Shown here one piece after another: positions 19,117 to 28,258 of a stretch of DNA of 64,000 nt. Numbering within the stretch: position 1 is the stretch's first letter; each line of letters starts with the position of its first letter. The translations under genes were made by a program, and so were the position numbers. A model generated the notes under the pieces. That model was not told the DNA's origin. It saw only the letters and a program-made list of their open reading frames with translations, and did no database searches. Location: assembly GCA_910578105.1 (NCBI GenBank), contig CAJTPD010000006.1:122287-186286 (forward strand). Reading direction: 5' to 3'. The DNA is from an uncultured Odoribacter sp. GTDB lineage: Bacteria > Bacteroidota > Bacteroidia > Bacteroidales > Marinifilaceae.

Positions 19117-21669
19117 ATGGTTAGAAAAGCGTTTCTTGGAATTCTGATAGCTTTGCTTTGTATTTGCCGGAGTGTGGCACAGTCGACAGATACAGTGAAG
19201 CAGCCGGAAGTCTTTTATTCAAGCCCAAAAACCTATGAGATTGGTGGAATTGAAGTAACGGGAATTGGGGTGCAATATGACCCTGAAACTTTGATACAGT
19301 TGTCGGGATTGGTTGTTGGTAGTGAGATTCAAATTCCGGGTGATGCAATTACGAGAGCAATCAGACGTTTGTATGAGCAGGGGTTGTTTTCTGATGTGAC
19401 TATTTCTGTAGACCGTTATCAGGGAAATAAAGTGTTTTTGATTTTGCATCTTGCTGAACGTCATAAGTTGTCAAGGATTAATTATGTGGGAATTAAGAAG
19501 GCGGAGGAGAATAAGCTGAAAGAGAAAATCAATTCTTTGCCAGGCAGTCAGGTTACTGATAATATGATTGCAAATCTGAAACGTATTATAGAAAAATATT
19601 ACAAAGAAAAAGGATATTACAACATTGACATAAAAGTTGTACAACGAGATGATCCGGAAAAACCAAATTTTGTTATTTTGGACATTACTGTAGAGCGTAA
19701 AAATAAAATAAAAATCAGCGAAATTGTCCTGACCGGTAATGAGGAGGTGAAAACGGGGAAGCTGAAAGGAGCAATGAAAAAGACCAAGGAGAAGTCTTTG
19801 GTGAATTTTTTCCGTTCTGCTAAATATATTGAGGCAAATTATGAAGATGATAAGTATAATTTGCTGGATAAGTATAATGAGTTGGGGTACCGGGATGCTG
19901 CTATTGTTGCTGACAGTGTTGTACAGGTTTCTCCGAACCGGGTAAAGATTTATGTGGATGTGGAGGAAGGGAATAAGTATTATTATAATGATATATCTTG
20001 GGTGGGAAATACTGTGATAGATTCTGAAAAGCTTTCTGCTTTGCTGAATCTGAAGAAAGGGGATGTTTATAATAAGAAGTATTTTAATGAACGGTTGGAG
20101 GCTGATGAGGATGGTGTCGGGAATTATTTTTACCGGAATAACGGGTATTTGTTTTATCGGGCCATGCCGGTAGAGACGGTTGTTGGTAAGGATTCTATCA
20201 ATGTGGAGATTCGTATTTTTGAAGGTCCGCAGGCGACGATTGACCGGGTGGCTATTAAGGGGAATACCCGCACTCACGAGCATGTAATCCGGCGGGAGTT
20301 ATATACTTATCCCGGCGAGTTGTTTAGCCGGGATGATATTATGCGTAGTCTCCGGGAGTTGGCTAATTTGGGACATTTTGATCCGGAGAAGCTGGAGCCG
20401 AAGCCTGTGAATGCGAATCAGGAAGCGGGTACAGTGGATATTGAATATCATGTGGAAGAAAAAGCCAATGATAAGATTGAAATATCCGGGGGTTGGGGAG
20501 CCGGAATGATTATTGGTTCTGTCGGTCTTACTTTTACCAATTTTTCCATGCGTAATATTTTTAATTGGGAATCTTACCGGCCTTTGCCTCAGGGAGATGG
20601 TCAGACTTTGTCTTTGAAGGCTCAGACGAATGGTAAATATTATACTTCGTTCAGTGTGTCTTTTCGTGAACCTTGGTTGGGAGGAAAGAAACCGAATTCG
20701 TTGAGCGTTTCGGCTTATTATTCCCGCCAGACTGGTTATTCCCGGAGTTATTATAAGTCTTATTATGCCGGAAATGCATCAAAAATGTATGATACGGATC
20801 AGTTGATGACAACTTTTGGAGTTACTGCAGGTCTGGGGCGGCGTATTACCTGGCCGGATGATTTCTTTATGATGTCTACCTCTATATCTTACCAACGTTA
20901 TTCGTTGAAGAATTGGCCGTATTATATTATCAGCAATGGTAATTCTAATAATCTTTCGTTTGAAGTTCTTTTGCAAAGAAGTTCTATTGATAATCCGCTG
21001 TATACCCGGAAAGGTTCCACTTTCACGGTTGGGTTGACTTTCACACCGCCTTATTCCTGGTTTACCGACAGGGATTATTCGAGTCCGAATATTAAGGATA
21101 AGGATAAGTATCGTTGGATAGAATTTCATAAATGGAAATTTCAGGGTAAGATATTTATGCCATTGGATAAGAAAGAGAAGTTTGTTTTATATGCTGGAGC
21201 TCAATATGGTTATCTGGGACATTTTAACAAAAACAAACGTTCGCCTTTTGAAGGGTTTGAAATGGGAGGTGACGGAATGTCCGGTTATAGTTTGTATGGT
21301 CGTGAGTATATTGGATTGCGGGGATATGAGAATGGCTCATTGACAAATGCCGGTTCCAGTTTTATTGCTCCTGATGCTTCGGATGCCAGCCTGTATTCAA
21401 AATTGACGATGGAATTGCGTTATCCGATTTCTTTGGCACAGTCGGCTACAATTTATGCTTTGGCTTTTCTGGAAGCTGGTAATTCCTGGTATGAACTGAA
21501 AGATTTTGAGCCGTTTAATTTATACCGTTCTGCCGGAGTAGGTTTGCGTGTTTTCTTGCCGATGTTCGGTTTATTGGGAATAGATTGGGGATATGGTTTT
21601 GACCCTGTTCCGGGACGTTCCGGTGCTGCCGGTTCTCAGATTCATTTTGTGTTGGGGCAAGAGTTTTAA
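19117..21669 (+). CDS. bamA: Outer-membrane protein assembly factor BamA
   Basis: This 850-residue Omp85 protein inserts barrel proteins into the outer membrane. A signal peptide ends CRSVAQ. Periplasmic POTRA domains span roughly residues 35-440 (EIGGIEVTGIGVQYDPETL; ISRINYVGIKKAEENKLK-like; ISEIVLTGNEEVKTGKL; ISWVGNTVIDSEKLS; IDRVAIKGNTRTHEHVIRR). The C-terminal barrel follows, with the lid-loop motif GLRGYENGSL near 736 and a final strand ending QIHFVLGQEF. The highly charged lysine-rich POTRA region and the length fit Bacteroidetes BamA. The Skp-like genes follow directly. Confidence 0.95.
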   Translation: MVRKAFLGILIALLCICRSVAQSTDTVKQPEVFYSSPKTYEIGGIEVTGIGVQYDPETLIQLSGLVVGSEIQIPGDAITRAIRRLYEQGLFSDVTISVDRYQGNKVFLILHLAERHKLSRINYVGIKKAEENKLKEKINSLPGSQVTDNMIANLKRIIEKYYKEKGYYNIDIKVVQRDDPEKPNFVILDITVERKNKIKISEIVLTGNEEVKTGKLKGAMKKTKEKSLVNFFRSAKYIEANYEDDKYNLLDKYNELGYRDAAIVADSVVQVSPNRVKIYVDVEEGNKYYYNDISWVGNTVIDSEKLSALLNLKKGDVYNKKYFNERLEADEDGVGNYFYRNNGYLFYRAMPVETVVGKDSINVEIRIFEGPQATIDRVAIKGNTRTHEHVIRRELYTYPGELFSRDDIMRSLRELANLGHFDPEKLEPKPVNANQEAGTVDIEYHVEEKANDKIEISGGWGAGMIIGSVGLTFTNFSMRNIFNWESYRPLPQGDGQTLSLKAQTNGKYYTSFSVSFREPWLGGKKPNSLSVSAYYSRQTGYSRSYYKSYYAGNASKMYDTDQLMTTFGVTAGLGRRITWPDDFFMMSTSISYQRYSLKNWPYYIISNGNSNNLSFEVLLQRSSIDNPLYTRKGSTFTVGLTFTPPYSWFTDRDYSSPNIKDKDKYRWIEFHKWKFQGKIFMPLDKKEKFVLYAGAQYGYLGHFNKNKRSPFEGFEMGGDGMSGYSLYGREYIGLRGYENGSLTNAGSSFIAPDASDASLYSKLTMELRYPISLAQSATIYALAFLEAGNSWYELKDFEPFNLYRSAGVGLRVFLPMFGLLGIDWGYGFDPVPGRSGAAGSQIHFVLGQEF

Positions 21670-21710
21670 TTTCTGAAAGGGATTAAAATTCTTTTAATGT
21701 TTTATGTTTC

Positions 21711-22271
21711 ATGTTTAAAATGCGGCATATACAATTGAAAAGCGGATTTATTTTATTATTTTTGTGTTGTTTGTTCATTGAAGTTAATGCACAGAGTGTC
21801 ACGCGTTATGCTTTTGTCAATTTGGAATACATTTTAAAAAGTATACCGGATTATGCGAAGGCGCAGGATGAATTAAACAATTATTCCCTGAAATTACAGG
21901 CTGATATTGATGCTGTATATATAGAGGTGGCAGAGTTGCAGAGTAAATATAATGCAGATAAGGTGTTTTTGACGCCTTCTATGCGGGAGCAACGGGAAAA
22001 AGAGATTGCAGCGAAAGAAAATAAAGCCCGCTTGCTGCAGCAGCAGTATTTTGGAACAAACGGAATTCTTTTTGCTAAACGGGAAGAATTGGTAAAGCCT
22101 TTGCAGGATGAGGTATTGGCAGTGATTAAGGATGTAGCTAAAGAAGGTAATTTCGGAATGATTATTGATGTGGCTGCAGATAATTCGGTTGTTTATTTTG
22201 ATCCCAAGTTGGATAAAAGTAATCTTGTATTGAGAAAGTTGGGCTATTCTGTGAAAAAACAGGAAGAATAA
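21711..22271 (+). CDS. Skp/OmpH-family periplasmic chaperone 1
   Basis: This 186-residue protein has a signal peptide ending VNAQ, a short beta segment (RYAFVNLEYILKSIPDY) and long charged coiled-coil helices rich in Q, E and K (residues ~45-125), then MIIDVAADNSVVYFD, the Skp/OmpH end. Skp trimers hold unfolded outer-membrane proteins in the periplasm for BamA, encoded immediately upstream. ATG codons at 21711 and 21720 are both possible. A second homologue follows, as usual in Bacteroidetes. Confidence 0.9.
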   Translation: MFKMRHIQLKSGFILLFLCCLFIEVNAQSVTRYAFVNLEYILKSIPDYAKAQDELNNYSLKLQADIDAVYIEVAELQSKYNADKVFLTPSMREQREKEIAAKENKARLLQQQYFGTNGILFAKREELVKPLQDEVLAVIKDVAKEGNFGMIIDVAADNSVVYFDPKLDKSNLVLRKLGYSVKKQEE

Positions 22272-22333
22272 CAGATCGCAGATCTAGTGATAAATGAGAA
22301 TTAAATTTAGATGAATTAACAAAAATCAGAATT

Positions 22334-22840
22334 ATGAAGAATACAATTAAATGGATTGTGCTTTTAGCGTTTACTTTCACTGCAATGGGAGTTTCTGCAC
22401 AGGTTAAACTGGGCCATATTGATGCTCAGAAATTAGTTTCAACTATGCCTGAAACAATTGCTGCTCAGAAGCAGTTAGAGGAAAAACAGGCTGAAATAGA
22501 AAAGGAATTGACTAATATGCAGGAACAATTTCAGGCTAAGGCTACAGAATATAGTAAGAATGCCAAAACTTATTCTGATGTAGTGCTTGCTGCCAAGCAA
22601 CAAGAAATACAAGAAATGGAGCAGCGTATCATGCGTTTTCAGCAGATTGCTGTAGAAAATTTGCAGAAGACCCGGGAAGAATTAATGAATCCGATTGTTA
22701 CGAAAGCAATGGATGCAATTAAAGCAGTTGGTAAAGAGAATGGTTTTACTTATATTTATGATAACGGAGCTTTGCTTTATACTGCTGAAACGGCAGAGGA
22801 TATTTTGCCATTGGTAAAGAAGAAGCTGGGTTTGCAGTAA
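22334..22840 (+). CDS. Skp/OmpH-family periplasmic chaperone 2
   Basis: This 168-residue protein has a signal peptide ending GVSAQ, then KLGHIDAQKLVSTMPE, a coiled-coil region (residues ~45-120, many Q/E/K with heptad-like spacing) and FTYIYDNGALLYT near the end. It is paralogous to the preceding gene and probably works with BamA in the same periplasmic pathway. A strong terminator follows, so it is likely the last gene of the bamA transcription unit. Confidence 0.92.
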   Translation: MKNTIKWIVLLAFTFTAMGVSAQVKLGHIDAQKLVSTMPETIAAQKQLEEKQAEIEKELTNMQEQFQAKATEYSKNAKTYSDVVLAAKQQEIQEMEQRIMRFQQIAVENLQKTREELMNPIVTKAMDAIKAVGKENGFTYIYDNGALLYTAETAEDILPLVKKKLGLQ

Positions 22841-22888
22841 TCTGTCCTGAATAAGTTTACTTGTGGATTTCCGCTATTCGGACAATAA

Positions 22889-22935
22889 AATATCTCTTTT
22901 TGATTGGGATTCAATCAGAAAGAGATATTTTTTTT
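22889..22935 (+). terminator. Rho-independent terminator of the bamA-skp unit
   Basis: A 17-bp stem (22889-22905 with 22913-22929) has one mismatch and a 7-nt loop and runs into a tract of eight T. Confidence 0.9.
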
Positions 22936-22947
22936 GAAATGTTGCGT

Positions 22948-22955
22948 TATTTTTG
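22948..22955 (+). promoter_or_regulatory. -7 box of murI
   Basis: TATTTTTG fits TAnnTTTG, directly after the terminator. Transcription would start near 22960, which excludes an ATG at 22904 and supports translation from 22970 or later. Confidence 0.65.
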
Positions 22956-22984
22956 TTTTGTCTAATGTAATGGAAGGGATGTTT

Positions 22985-23818
22985 ATGTCAAAAGGTGAAA
23001 ATATAGGAATTTTTGATTCCGGTTATGGTGGATTGACAATATTGAAGGAGATTATAAAAGTGCTGCCTCAGTATGATTATATCTATTTGGGAGATAATGC
23101 CCGGGCACCTTATGGAACGCGTTCTTTTGAAGTTGTTTATCATTATACCCGGGAGGCAGTGAACCGGCTTTTTGATATGGGATGCCGGATGGTTATTCTG
23201 GCTTGCAATACAGCTTCTGCAAAAGCTCTCCGGACTATTCAGCAGGTAGATTTACCCAGACAGGATCCGTCCAGAAGAGTGCTTGGAGTAATCCGTCCAA
23301 GCATAGAGGCATTGTCCGGCTATTCTTCGAACGGACATATCGGTATATTGGCGACCCGTGGGACAGTGGCTTCGGAATCTTATCCGATGGAAATTGAAAA
23401 GTTGTATGGTGTTGGTCGGTTTAAGATTACTCAGTTGGCTTGTCCGATGTGGGTGCCTTTAGTAGAAAACAATGAGTTGACCGGTGAAGGTACGGAATTT
23501 TTTATCCGCAAGTATCTGACCCAATTGTTTACTTTGGATCCTGATATTGATACGATCGTGTTGGGGTGTACTCATTATCCTTTGTTGAGGCCATTGATAG
23601 CCCGTTTTGTTCCGCCGCACGTAAAAATTATCGGACAGGGGCATATAGTGGCCGATAGTTTGGCTAATTATTTGGTCCGGCATCCTGAGATGGAAAGAAG
23701 GTTGGGGTGTGGGGGAAGTGTTTCTTATTATACGACGGACAAGGCTGAACTTTTTGAGCAGATGGCAGGGATATTTATGGGATATGAAATTGAATGTGCT
23801 AATGTGCAAATATGTTGA
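22985..23818 (+). CDS. murI: Glutamate racemase
   Basis: It makes D-glutamate for peptidoglycan. The protein opens with IGIFDSGYGGLTILKEI; the two catalytic cysteines are in VILACNTASA and IVLGCTHYPLL. I place the start at the ATG at 22985 (MSKGENIGIF, 277 residues): a frame from 22904 is open, but its first bases lie in the upstream terminator and before the -7 box. ATGs at 22970 and 22979 remain possible. Its location behind bamA and skp is common in Bacteroidales. Confidence 0.93.
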   Translation: MSKGENIGIFDSGYGGLTILKEIIKVLPQYDYIYLGDNARAPYGTRSFEVVYHYTREAVNRLFDMGCRMVILACNTASAKALRTIQQVDLPRQDPSRRVLGVIRPSIEALSGYSSNGHIGILATRGTVASESYPMEIEKLYGVGRFKITQLACPMWVPLVENNELTGEGTEFFIRKYLTQLFTLDPDIDTIVLGCTHYPLLRPLIARFVPPHVKIIGQGHIVADSLANYLVRHPEMERRLGCGGSVSYYTTDKAELFEQMAGIFMGYEIECANVQIC

Positions 23819-23846
23819 AGACCGAGCTTACATATTATTTTTTTTA

Positions 23847-23854
23847 TATCTTTG
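23847..23854 (+). promoter_or_regulatory. -7 box upstream of spoT
   Basis: TATCTTTG, a match to TAnnTTTG, 34 nt before the spoT ATG. No clear -33 TTTG is seen. Confidence 0.55.
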
Positions 23855-23888
23855 AACAAAGTAAAATACTGCCAGTTGCGATTATCAT

Positions 23889-26066
23889 ATGACAGAACAG
23901 GAACATATCAAAGAGGCTTTTGAAGAGTTGCTGAAATCTTTACGGAAAGATACTTCGAAAGAAAGCAGGCAAAGGATAAAGGAAGCTTTTGAGTTTGCTA
24001 ATGAGGCTCATAAAGGCGTGCGGAGAAGATCGGGTGAACCTTATATTATGCATCCTTTGGCGGTGGCAAAGATTGCTACCAGTGAAATTGGGCTGGGAAC
24101 CACTTCGGTAATAGCAGCTTTGCTCCACGATGTTGTTGAAGATACCGATTATACGGTAGAAGATATTTCTAATCTTTTTGGTCCTAAAGTAGCTTCGATA
24201 GTTGATGGTCTGACTAAGATTAGCGGGGTGATGGGTTCTGATACAAGCCAGCAGGCAGAAAGTTTCCGAAAAATGATTCTTACTTTGGCGGATGATGTCC
24301 GGGTAATTCTGATAAAGATTGCAGACCGGTTGCATAATATGCGGACTTTGGCTTCAATGCCTGAGCACAAACAAGTAAAGATTGCGAGTGAAACGCTTTA
24401 TATTTATGCTCCTTTGGCGCACCGGATGGGACTTCATGCTATTAAAACAGAACTTGAGGATTTGAGTATGAAGTATGAACATCCGGAGGAGTATGAAGTG
24501 ATCAATCAGAAAATAGAGGCTTATAAGCGGCAATTTTCTGCTTTGTTTACGGAGTTTATCAACCCCATCCGGCAGAAACTTAGCAGTAATGGATATGAAT
24601 ATACCATAACGGCCCGTACTAAGAGTGTTTATTCTGTGTGGCTGAAGATGCAGCGACGGAATATTAGTTTTGATGAAATTTTTGATTTGCTGGCTGTACG
24701 TATTGTTTTTAAACCAAAAGAAGATCAGCCGGAAAAATGGCAATGTTGGAATATTTATTCTTTGATTACTGACATATATAGTCCGAAACCTGAGCGAATC
24801 CGGGATTGGGTGAGTGTACCCAAAGCTAATGGTTATGAGGCGTTGCATCTGACGGTTATGGGACCAGAGGGCCAGTGGTTCGAAGTTCAGATCCGCTCGG
24901 AGCGAATGGATGAGGTTGCGGAGAAGGGGTTGGCTGCCCACTGGAAATATAAAAATGAAGGAGAAAGTTCGGAGTTGGACAAATGGCTTGCGGGTATAAA
25001 AGAAATATTGGATCAGCCGGATGCCACTGCCTTAGAATTTCTGGATGAATTTAAACTGAACTTGTTTGCTAAGGAAATCCGGGTATTCACACCGAAAGGA
25101 TATATGCGAACTTTACCCAAAGGGGCTACTGCCTTGGATTTTGCTTATGATATTCATACTGAAATCGGTAACACTTGTATTGGAGCGAAAGTCAATCATA
25201 AGCTGGTGCCTATGAGTCATAAACTCGCCAGCGGAGATCAGGTGGAAATACTGACCAGTGACAAGCAAAGGCCTCAGAAAGAATGGCTGGACTTCGTGGT
25301 TACGGCAAAGGCTCGTACTCATATCAATGCTGTTTTTAAAAAATACAGGAAAGAATTGTTACGGAACGGGATTACCATTTATGAGGCTTTGGTGAAAAGG
25401 CTGGGTTTACCTCCTACTTCAGAGACATTGAATAAAGTGTTGAACGATTATGTGCTGACCAACCGGGATGATTTGTATGTTGAAATAGGAAAGCATAATA
25501 TTACAGAGGATGATTTGGAGAAAGTTCTCCGGAAAAGGACGGAAAACCGGTTTGTCAAATATTGGAAATTGCAATTCTTGTGGAGTGGAAAAGATGGAGA
25601 TGAAAAGAAAAAACACCGTACAGACGTTCCTATTGATCCGGATGCTGATTTTGTGATTGCTCCGTGTTGTAACCCTATTCCGGGAGATGATGTGGTGGGA
25701 CTGAATATTGCAGGTACAAAAGTTACTGTGCATAAACGTTCTTGTCCGGAGGCTATCCGGTTGATGGCCAGTTTCGGAGATAAGATTGTTCCGGTAAAAT
25801 GGGTGAGCCATAAACTGATGTCTTTTTTAGCTGTGATTAAAATAACTGGTATTGATACTTCGGGTATTGCCGGTGAGATTGCTACGTTGATAGCTAAGGA
25901 GGAAAAAGTGAGTATGCGGATGATTCATTTTGATACCCGGGATGGGATTTTTGAGGGAATAATTCATCTTTATGTGCATAATACGGCAGATTTGAATAAT
26001 ATTGTTTCCCGGATTTTTCAGGTGAAAGGTGTGGAGAATGTAATGAGGATAGAAGCAGAAAATTAG
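23889..26066 (+). CDS. RelA/SpoT family (p)ppGpp synthetase/hydrolase
   Basis: This 725-residue long-type stringent-response enzyme has an N-terminal HD hydrolase domain (residues ~25-180) with intact [12 protein letters not shown]. The synthetase domain (~230-370) has [27 protein letters not shown] and [30 protein letters not shown] domain follows at ~395-455 ([30 protein letters not shown]), then a Cys-containing region ([12 protein letters not shown]) and a C-terminal ACT domain (~650-723). Because the HD residues are kept it is more likely bifunctional SpoT-type than synthesis-only RelA. fur and purA follow, the usual Bacteroidales order. Confidence 0.93.
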   Translation: MTEQEHIKEAFEELLKSLRKDTSKESRQRIKEAFEFANEAHKGVRRRSGEPYIMHPLAVAKIATSEIGLGTTSVIAALLHDVVEDTDYTVEDISNLFGPKVASIVDGLTKISGVMGSDTSQQAESFRKMILTLADDVRVILIKIADRLHNMRTLASMPEHKQVKIASETLYIYAPLAHRMGLHAIKTELEDLSMKYEHPEEYEVINQKIEAYKRQFSALFTEFINPIRQKLSSNGYEYTITARTKSVYSVWLKMQRRNISFDEIFDLLAVRIVFKPKEDQPEKWQCWNIYSLITDIYSPKPERIRDWVSVPKANGYEALHLTVMGPEGQWFEVQIRSERMDEVAEKGLAAHWKYKNEGESSELDKWLAGIKEILDQPDATALEFLDEFKLNLFAKEIRVFTPKGYMRTLPKGATALDFAYDIHTEIGNTCIGAKVNHKLVPMSHKLASGDQVEILTSDKQRPQKEWLDFVVTAKARTHINAVFKKYRKELLRNGITIYEALVKRLGLPPTSETLNKVLNDYVLTNRDDLYVEIGKHNITEDDLEKVLRKRTENRFVKYWKLQFLWSGKDGDEKKKHRTDVPIDPDADFVIAPCCNPIPGDDVVGLNIAGTKVTVHKRSCPEAIRLMASFGDKIVPVKWVSHKLMSFLAVIKITGIDTSGIAGEIATLIAKEEKVSMRMIHFDTRDGIFEGIIHLYVHNTADLNNIVSRIFQVKGVENVMRIEAEN

Positions 26067-26109
26067 CCGGGGAAAGAGTTTTTGTTTAAGGAAGGGGAAA
26101 AGATATTTG

Positions 26110-26559
26110 ATGATGGAAAAGATAAAGGAGACGGTAAAGGAGATTTTTACGGCATATTTACAAAAAAAGGGACACCGGAAAACGCCTGAGCGGTATGCTA
26201 TACTGGATGAGATTTATTCTCACTCAGGACATTTTGATATAGAGTCGCTCTATATTTTTATGAAAAATAAAAATTACAGGGTAAGCCGGGCAACACTTTA
26301 TAATACCATAGAGCTTTTACTGGATTGCAGATTGGTTATAAAACATCAATTCGGGAATAATATTGCTCAGTATGAAAAAGCTTTTAATAATCAGCACCAT
26401 GAACATCTGATCTGCCAGAAATGCGGGAGGGTGGAAGAATTTTCTGATCCTCGTATAGATGAGGTGGTAGGACGTATCCAGGAAAGATACCAATTTTCTG
26501 TACATCATCATTTACTGTATATCTATGGTTTATGTGAAGCTTGTCGTTCCGAAGAATAA
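26110..26559 (+). CDS. Fur family transcriptional regulator
   Basis: This protein of about 149 residues has a winged helix (residues ~15-80, [27 protein letters not shown] and [13 protein letters not shown]) and a metal-binding dimerisation part with [16 protein letters not shown] and the final C-x-x-C (CEAC). It represses in response to metal or peroxide; Fur, Zur or PerR cannot be told apart by eye. The open frame begins at a TTG (26107), but two ATGs follow at 26110 and 26113, and I use the first. Confidence 0.9.
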   Translation: MMEKIKETVKEIFTAYLQKKGHRKTPERYAILDEIYSHSGHFDIESLYIFMKNKNYRVSRATLYNTIELLLDCRLVIKHQFGNNIAQYEKAFNNQHHEHLICQKCGRVEEFSDPRIDEVVGRIQERYQFSVHHHLLYIYGLCEACRSEE

Positions 26560-26623
26560 TTGTTGAATGGTGTATTGTGGTCATAATGTTGATTGTTTTT
26601 TTCTGGAAAAAAGAAAAATTATC

Positions 26624-26631
26624 TAATTTTG
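26624..26631 (+). promoter_or_regulatory. -7 box of purA
   Basis: TAATTTTG, matching TAnnTTTG, 32 nt upstream of the purA ATG, with a TTG-containing T-rich stretch about 25-30 nt further upstream. Confidence 0.65.
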
Positions 26632-26663
26632 TACGTTTGTGAAATCAAAAATTAAAGATACAA

Positions 26664-27932
26664 ATGAAAGTAGATGTGTTACTTGGGCTACAGTGGGGAG
26701 ATGAAGGAAAAGGTAAAGTTGTGGATGTACTTACTCCGGGATATGACATAGTTACCCGTTTTCAGGGGGGGCCTAATGCCGGGCATACCTTAGAATTTGA
26801 GGGGCAGAAATATGTTCTGCGTTCTATTCCTTCTGGAATTTTTCAAGGTGGAAAAACGAATATTATCGGTAATGGTGTTGTGCTGGATCCTATCTTGTTC
26901 CGGCAGGAAGCTGAAAGTTTAGCTGCCAGCGGACATGACCTTACCAAACAGTTGTGTATTTCCAAGAAAGCACATCTGATAATGCCTACTCATCGTGTAT
27001 TAGATGCTGCTTATGAGGCTGCAAAAGGAGCTGCAAAAATCGGTACAACCGGTAAGGGGATTGGGCCGACCTATACGGATAAAGTTAGCCGAAATGGATT
27101 GAGGGTGGGAGATATTCTGCATCATTTTGATGAAAAATATGCACAGGCAAAGAAAAAGCATGAGATAATCCTGAGCGGATTAAAATATGAATATGATATT
27201 GTAGCACTGGAGAAAGAGTGGTTTGAGGCTTTGGAATATCTGAAACGCTTCCGTTTGATTGACAGTGAGCATGTCCTGAATAATTTTCTGAAAGAAGGAA
27301 AGTCCGTTCTGGCAGAAGGAGCCCAGGGAACTATGCTGGATGTGGATTTTGGTTCTTATCCGTTTGTTACTTCTTCCAATACCGTTTGTGCAGGAGCTTG
27401 TACCGGCTTGGGGATTGCCCCCCGGAATATCGGTGAGGTGTACGGTATTTTCAAAGCATATTGTACCCGTGTAGGTGCCGGGCCTTTCCCGACGGAGTTG
27501 TTTGACGAAACCGGGGAAAAATTGTGTAAATTAGGACATGAATTTGGTGCGGTAACAGGGCGTAAACGTCGTTGTGGATGGATTGATTTGGTGGCATTAA
27601 AGTATGCTGTGATGATTAACGGAGTTAGCCAACTCATCATGATGAAAAGTGATGTTTTGGATGATTTTGATACAATAAAAGCTTGTGTAGCCTATAAAAT
27701 AAATGGTCAGGAAACTGAAGAATTTCCGTTTGATATCAGTGAAGGAGTGGAACCTGTGTATATTGAAATGCCGGGATGGAAAACTGATATGACCCGGATG
27801 ACGTCTGAGGATGAATTTCCGGAAGAATTTAATGCTTATGTAAATTTCCTGGAAGAGGAGTTGGGGGTTCCGGTTAAAATCGTATCGGTGGGACCGGACC
27901 GGGAGCAAACGATTATCCGGTATGAAGATTGA
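26664..27932 (+). CDS. purA: Adenylosuccinate synthetase
   Basis: This 422-residue enzyme makes adenylosuccinate from IMP, aspartate and GTP, the first committed step to AMP. Characteristic segments are LGLQWGDEGKGKVVD at the N-terminus, FQGGPNAGHT near 31-40, GTTGKGIGPTYTDK near 128-141, AEGAQGTMLDVDFGSYPFVTSS near 215-235 and TGRKRRCGWIDL near 295-306. Length and motifs are complete. It has its own -7 box behind fur. Confidence 0.97.
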   Translation: MKVDVLLGLQWGDEGKGKVVDVLTPGYDIVTRFQGGPNAGHTLEFEGQKYVLRSIPSGIFQGGKTNIIGNGVVLDPILFRQEAESLAASGHDLTKQLCISKKAHLIMPTHRVLDAAYEAAKGAAKIGTTGKGIGPTYTDKVSRNGLRVGDILHHFDEKYAQAKKKHEIILSGLKYEYDIVALEKEWFEALEYLKRFRLIDSEHVLNNFLKEGKSVLAEGAQGTMLDVDFGSYPFVTSSNTVCAGACTGLGIAPRNIGEVYGIFKAYCTRVGAGPFPTELFDETGEKLCKLGHEFGAVTGRKRRCGWIDLVALKYAVMINGVSQLIMMKSDVLDDFDTIKACVAYKINGQETEEFPFDISEGVEPVYIEMPGWKTDMTRMTSEDEFPEEFNAYVNFLEEELGVPVKIVSVGPDREQTIIRYED

Positions 27933-27986
27933 CAGGAAACAAAGATAAACTTTCGTTGACGGGTATTAAAAATTTCTTTTAGAGTT

Positions 27987-28048
27987 AATCGGCGGAATTA
28001 AATTTCTTGATGAGATTGTAGGTCACAAGGAATTTAATTCCGCCGATT
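27987..28048. repeat. 23-bp inverted repeat (large hairpin) downstream of purA
   Basis: The arms at 27987-28009 and 28026-28048 pair with one mismatch around a 16-nt loop and include GGCGGAATTAAATT. No T-tract follows on either strand, so it is not a classical terminator. It could be a 3'-end stabiliser, a small mobile palindrome or a protein site. Confidence 0.8.
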
Positions 28049-28224
28049 TGTTAAGAGGCTGTTTTCTTCTGCCGGATAAAGATTCTCTTTGTACGGGTGC
28101 TTGGAATCCGGAATGTGTATGTTAGATTTTCAATCTGCAATAAATCCTGCACCTTAACATAGTACAAATAAATTTGCCCTCTGTGTTCGGTTTGCAATTT
28201 ATTTTATAAACATGGCATTTTTAT

Positions 28225-28232
28225 TAAATTTG
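28225..28232 (+). promoter_or_regulatory. -7 box of the antiporter gene
   Basis: TAAATTTG fits TAnnTTTG and lies 26 nt before the ATG. Confidence 0.6.
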
Positions 28233-28258
28233 TCTGTCTGAAAATAATTTACTGGCCT

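Larger units (their letters stand above)
27933..28258. other. Intergenic region between purA and the antiporter
   Basis: These 326 bp contain no gene that I can support and no tRNA fold. They hold a large hairpin (27987-28048) and, at the right end, the -7 box of the antiporter gene (28225-28232). The stretch 28060-28220 shows nothing recognisable. Confidence 0.6.

Noticed and set aside
19471-20283. 270-codon minus-strand frame inside bamA
   Set aside because: Ile/Asn/His-rich shadow of the POTRA region; BamA is unambiguous on the plus strand.
22904-22984. N-terminal extension of murI
   Set aside because: Its first 32 bases are part of the upstream terminator, and the -7 box at 22948-22955 lies inside it, so it cannot be translated from its own transcript.
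28051-28224. tRNA or riboswitch in the gap after purA
   Set aside because: No cloverleaf, CCA end or known aptamer motif can be built from the sequence by eye.
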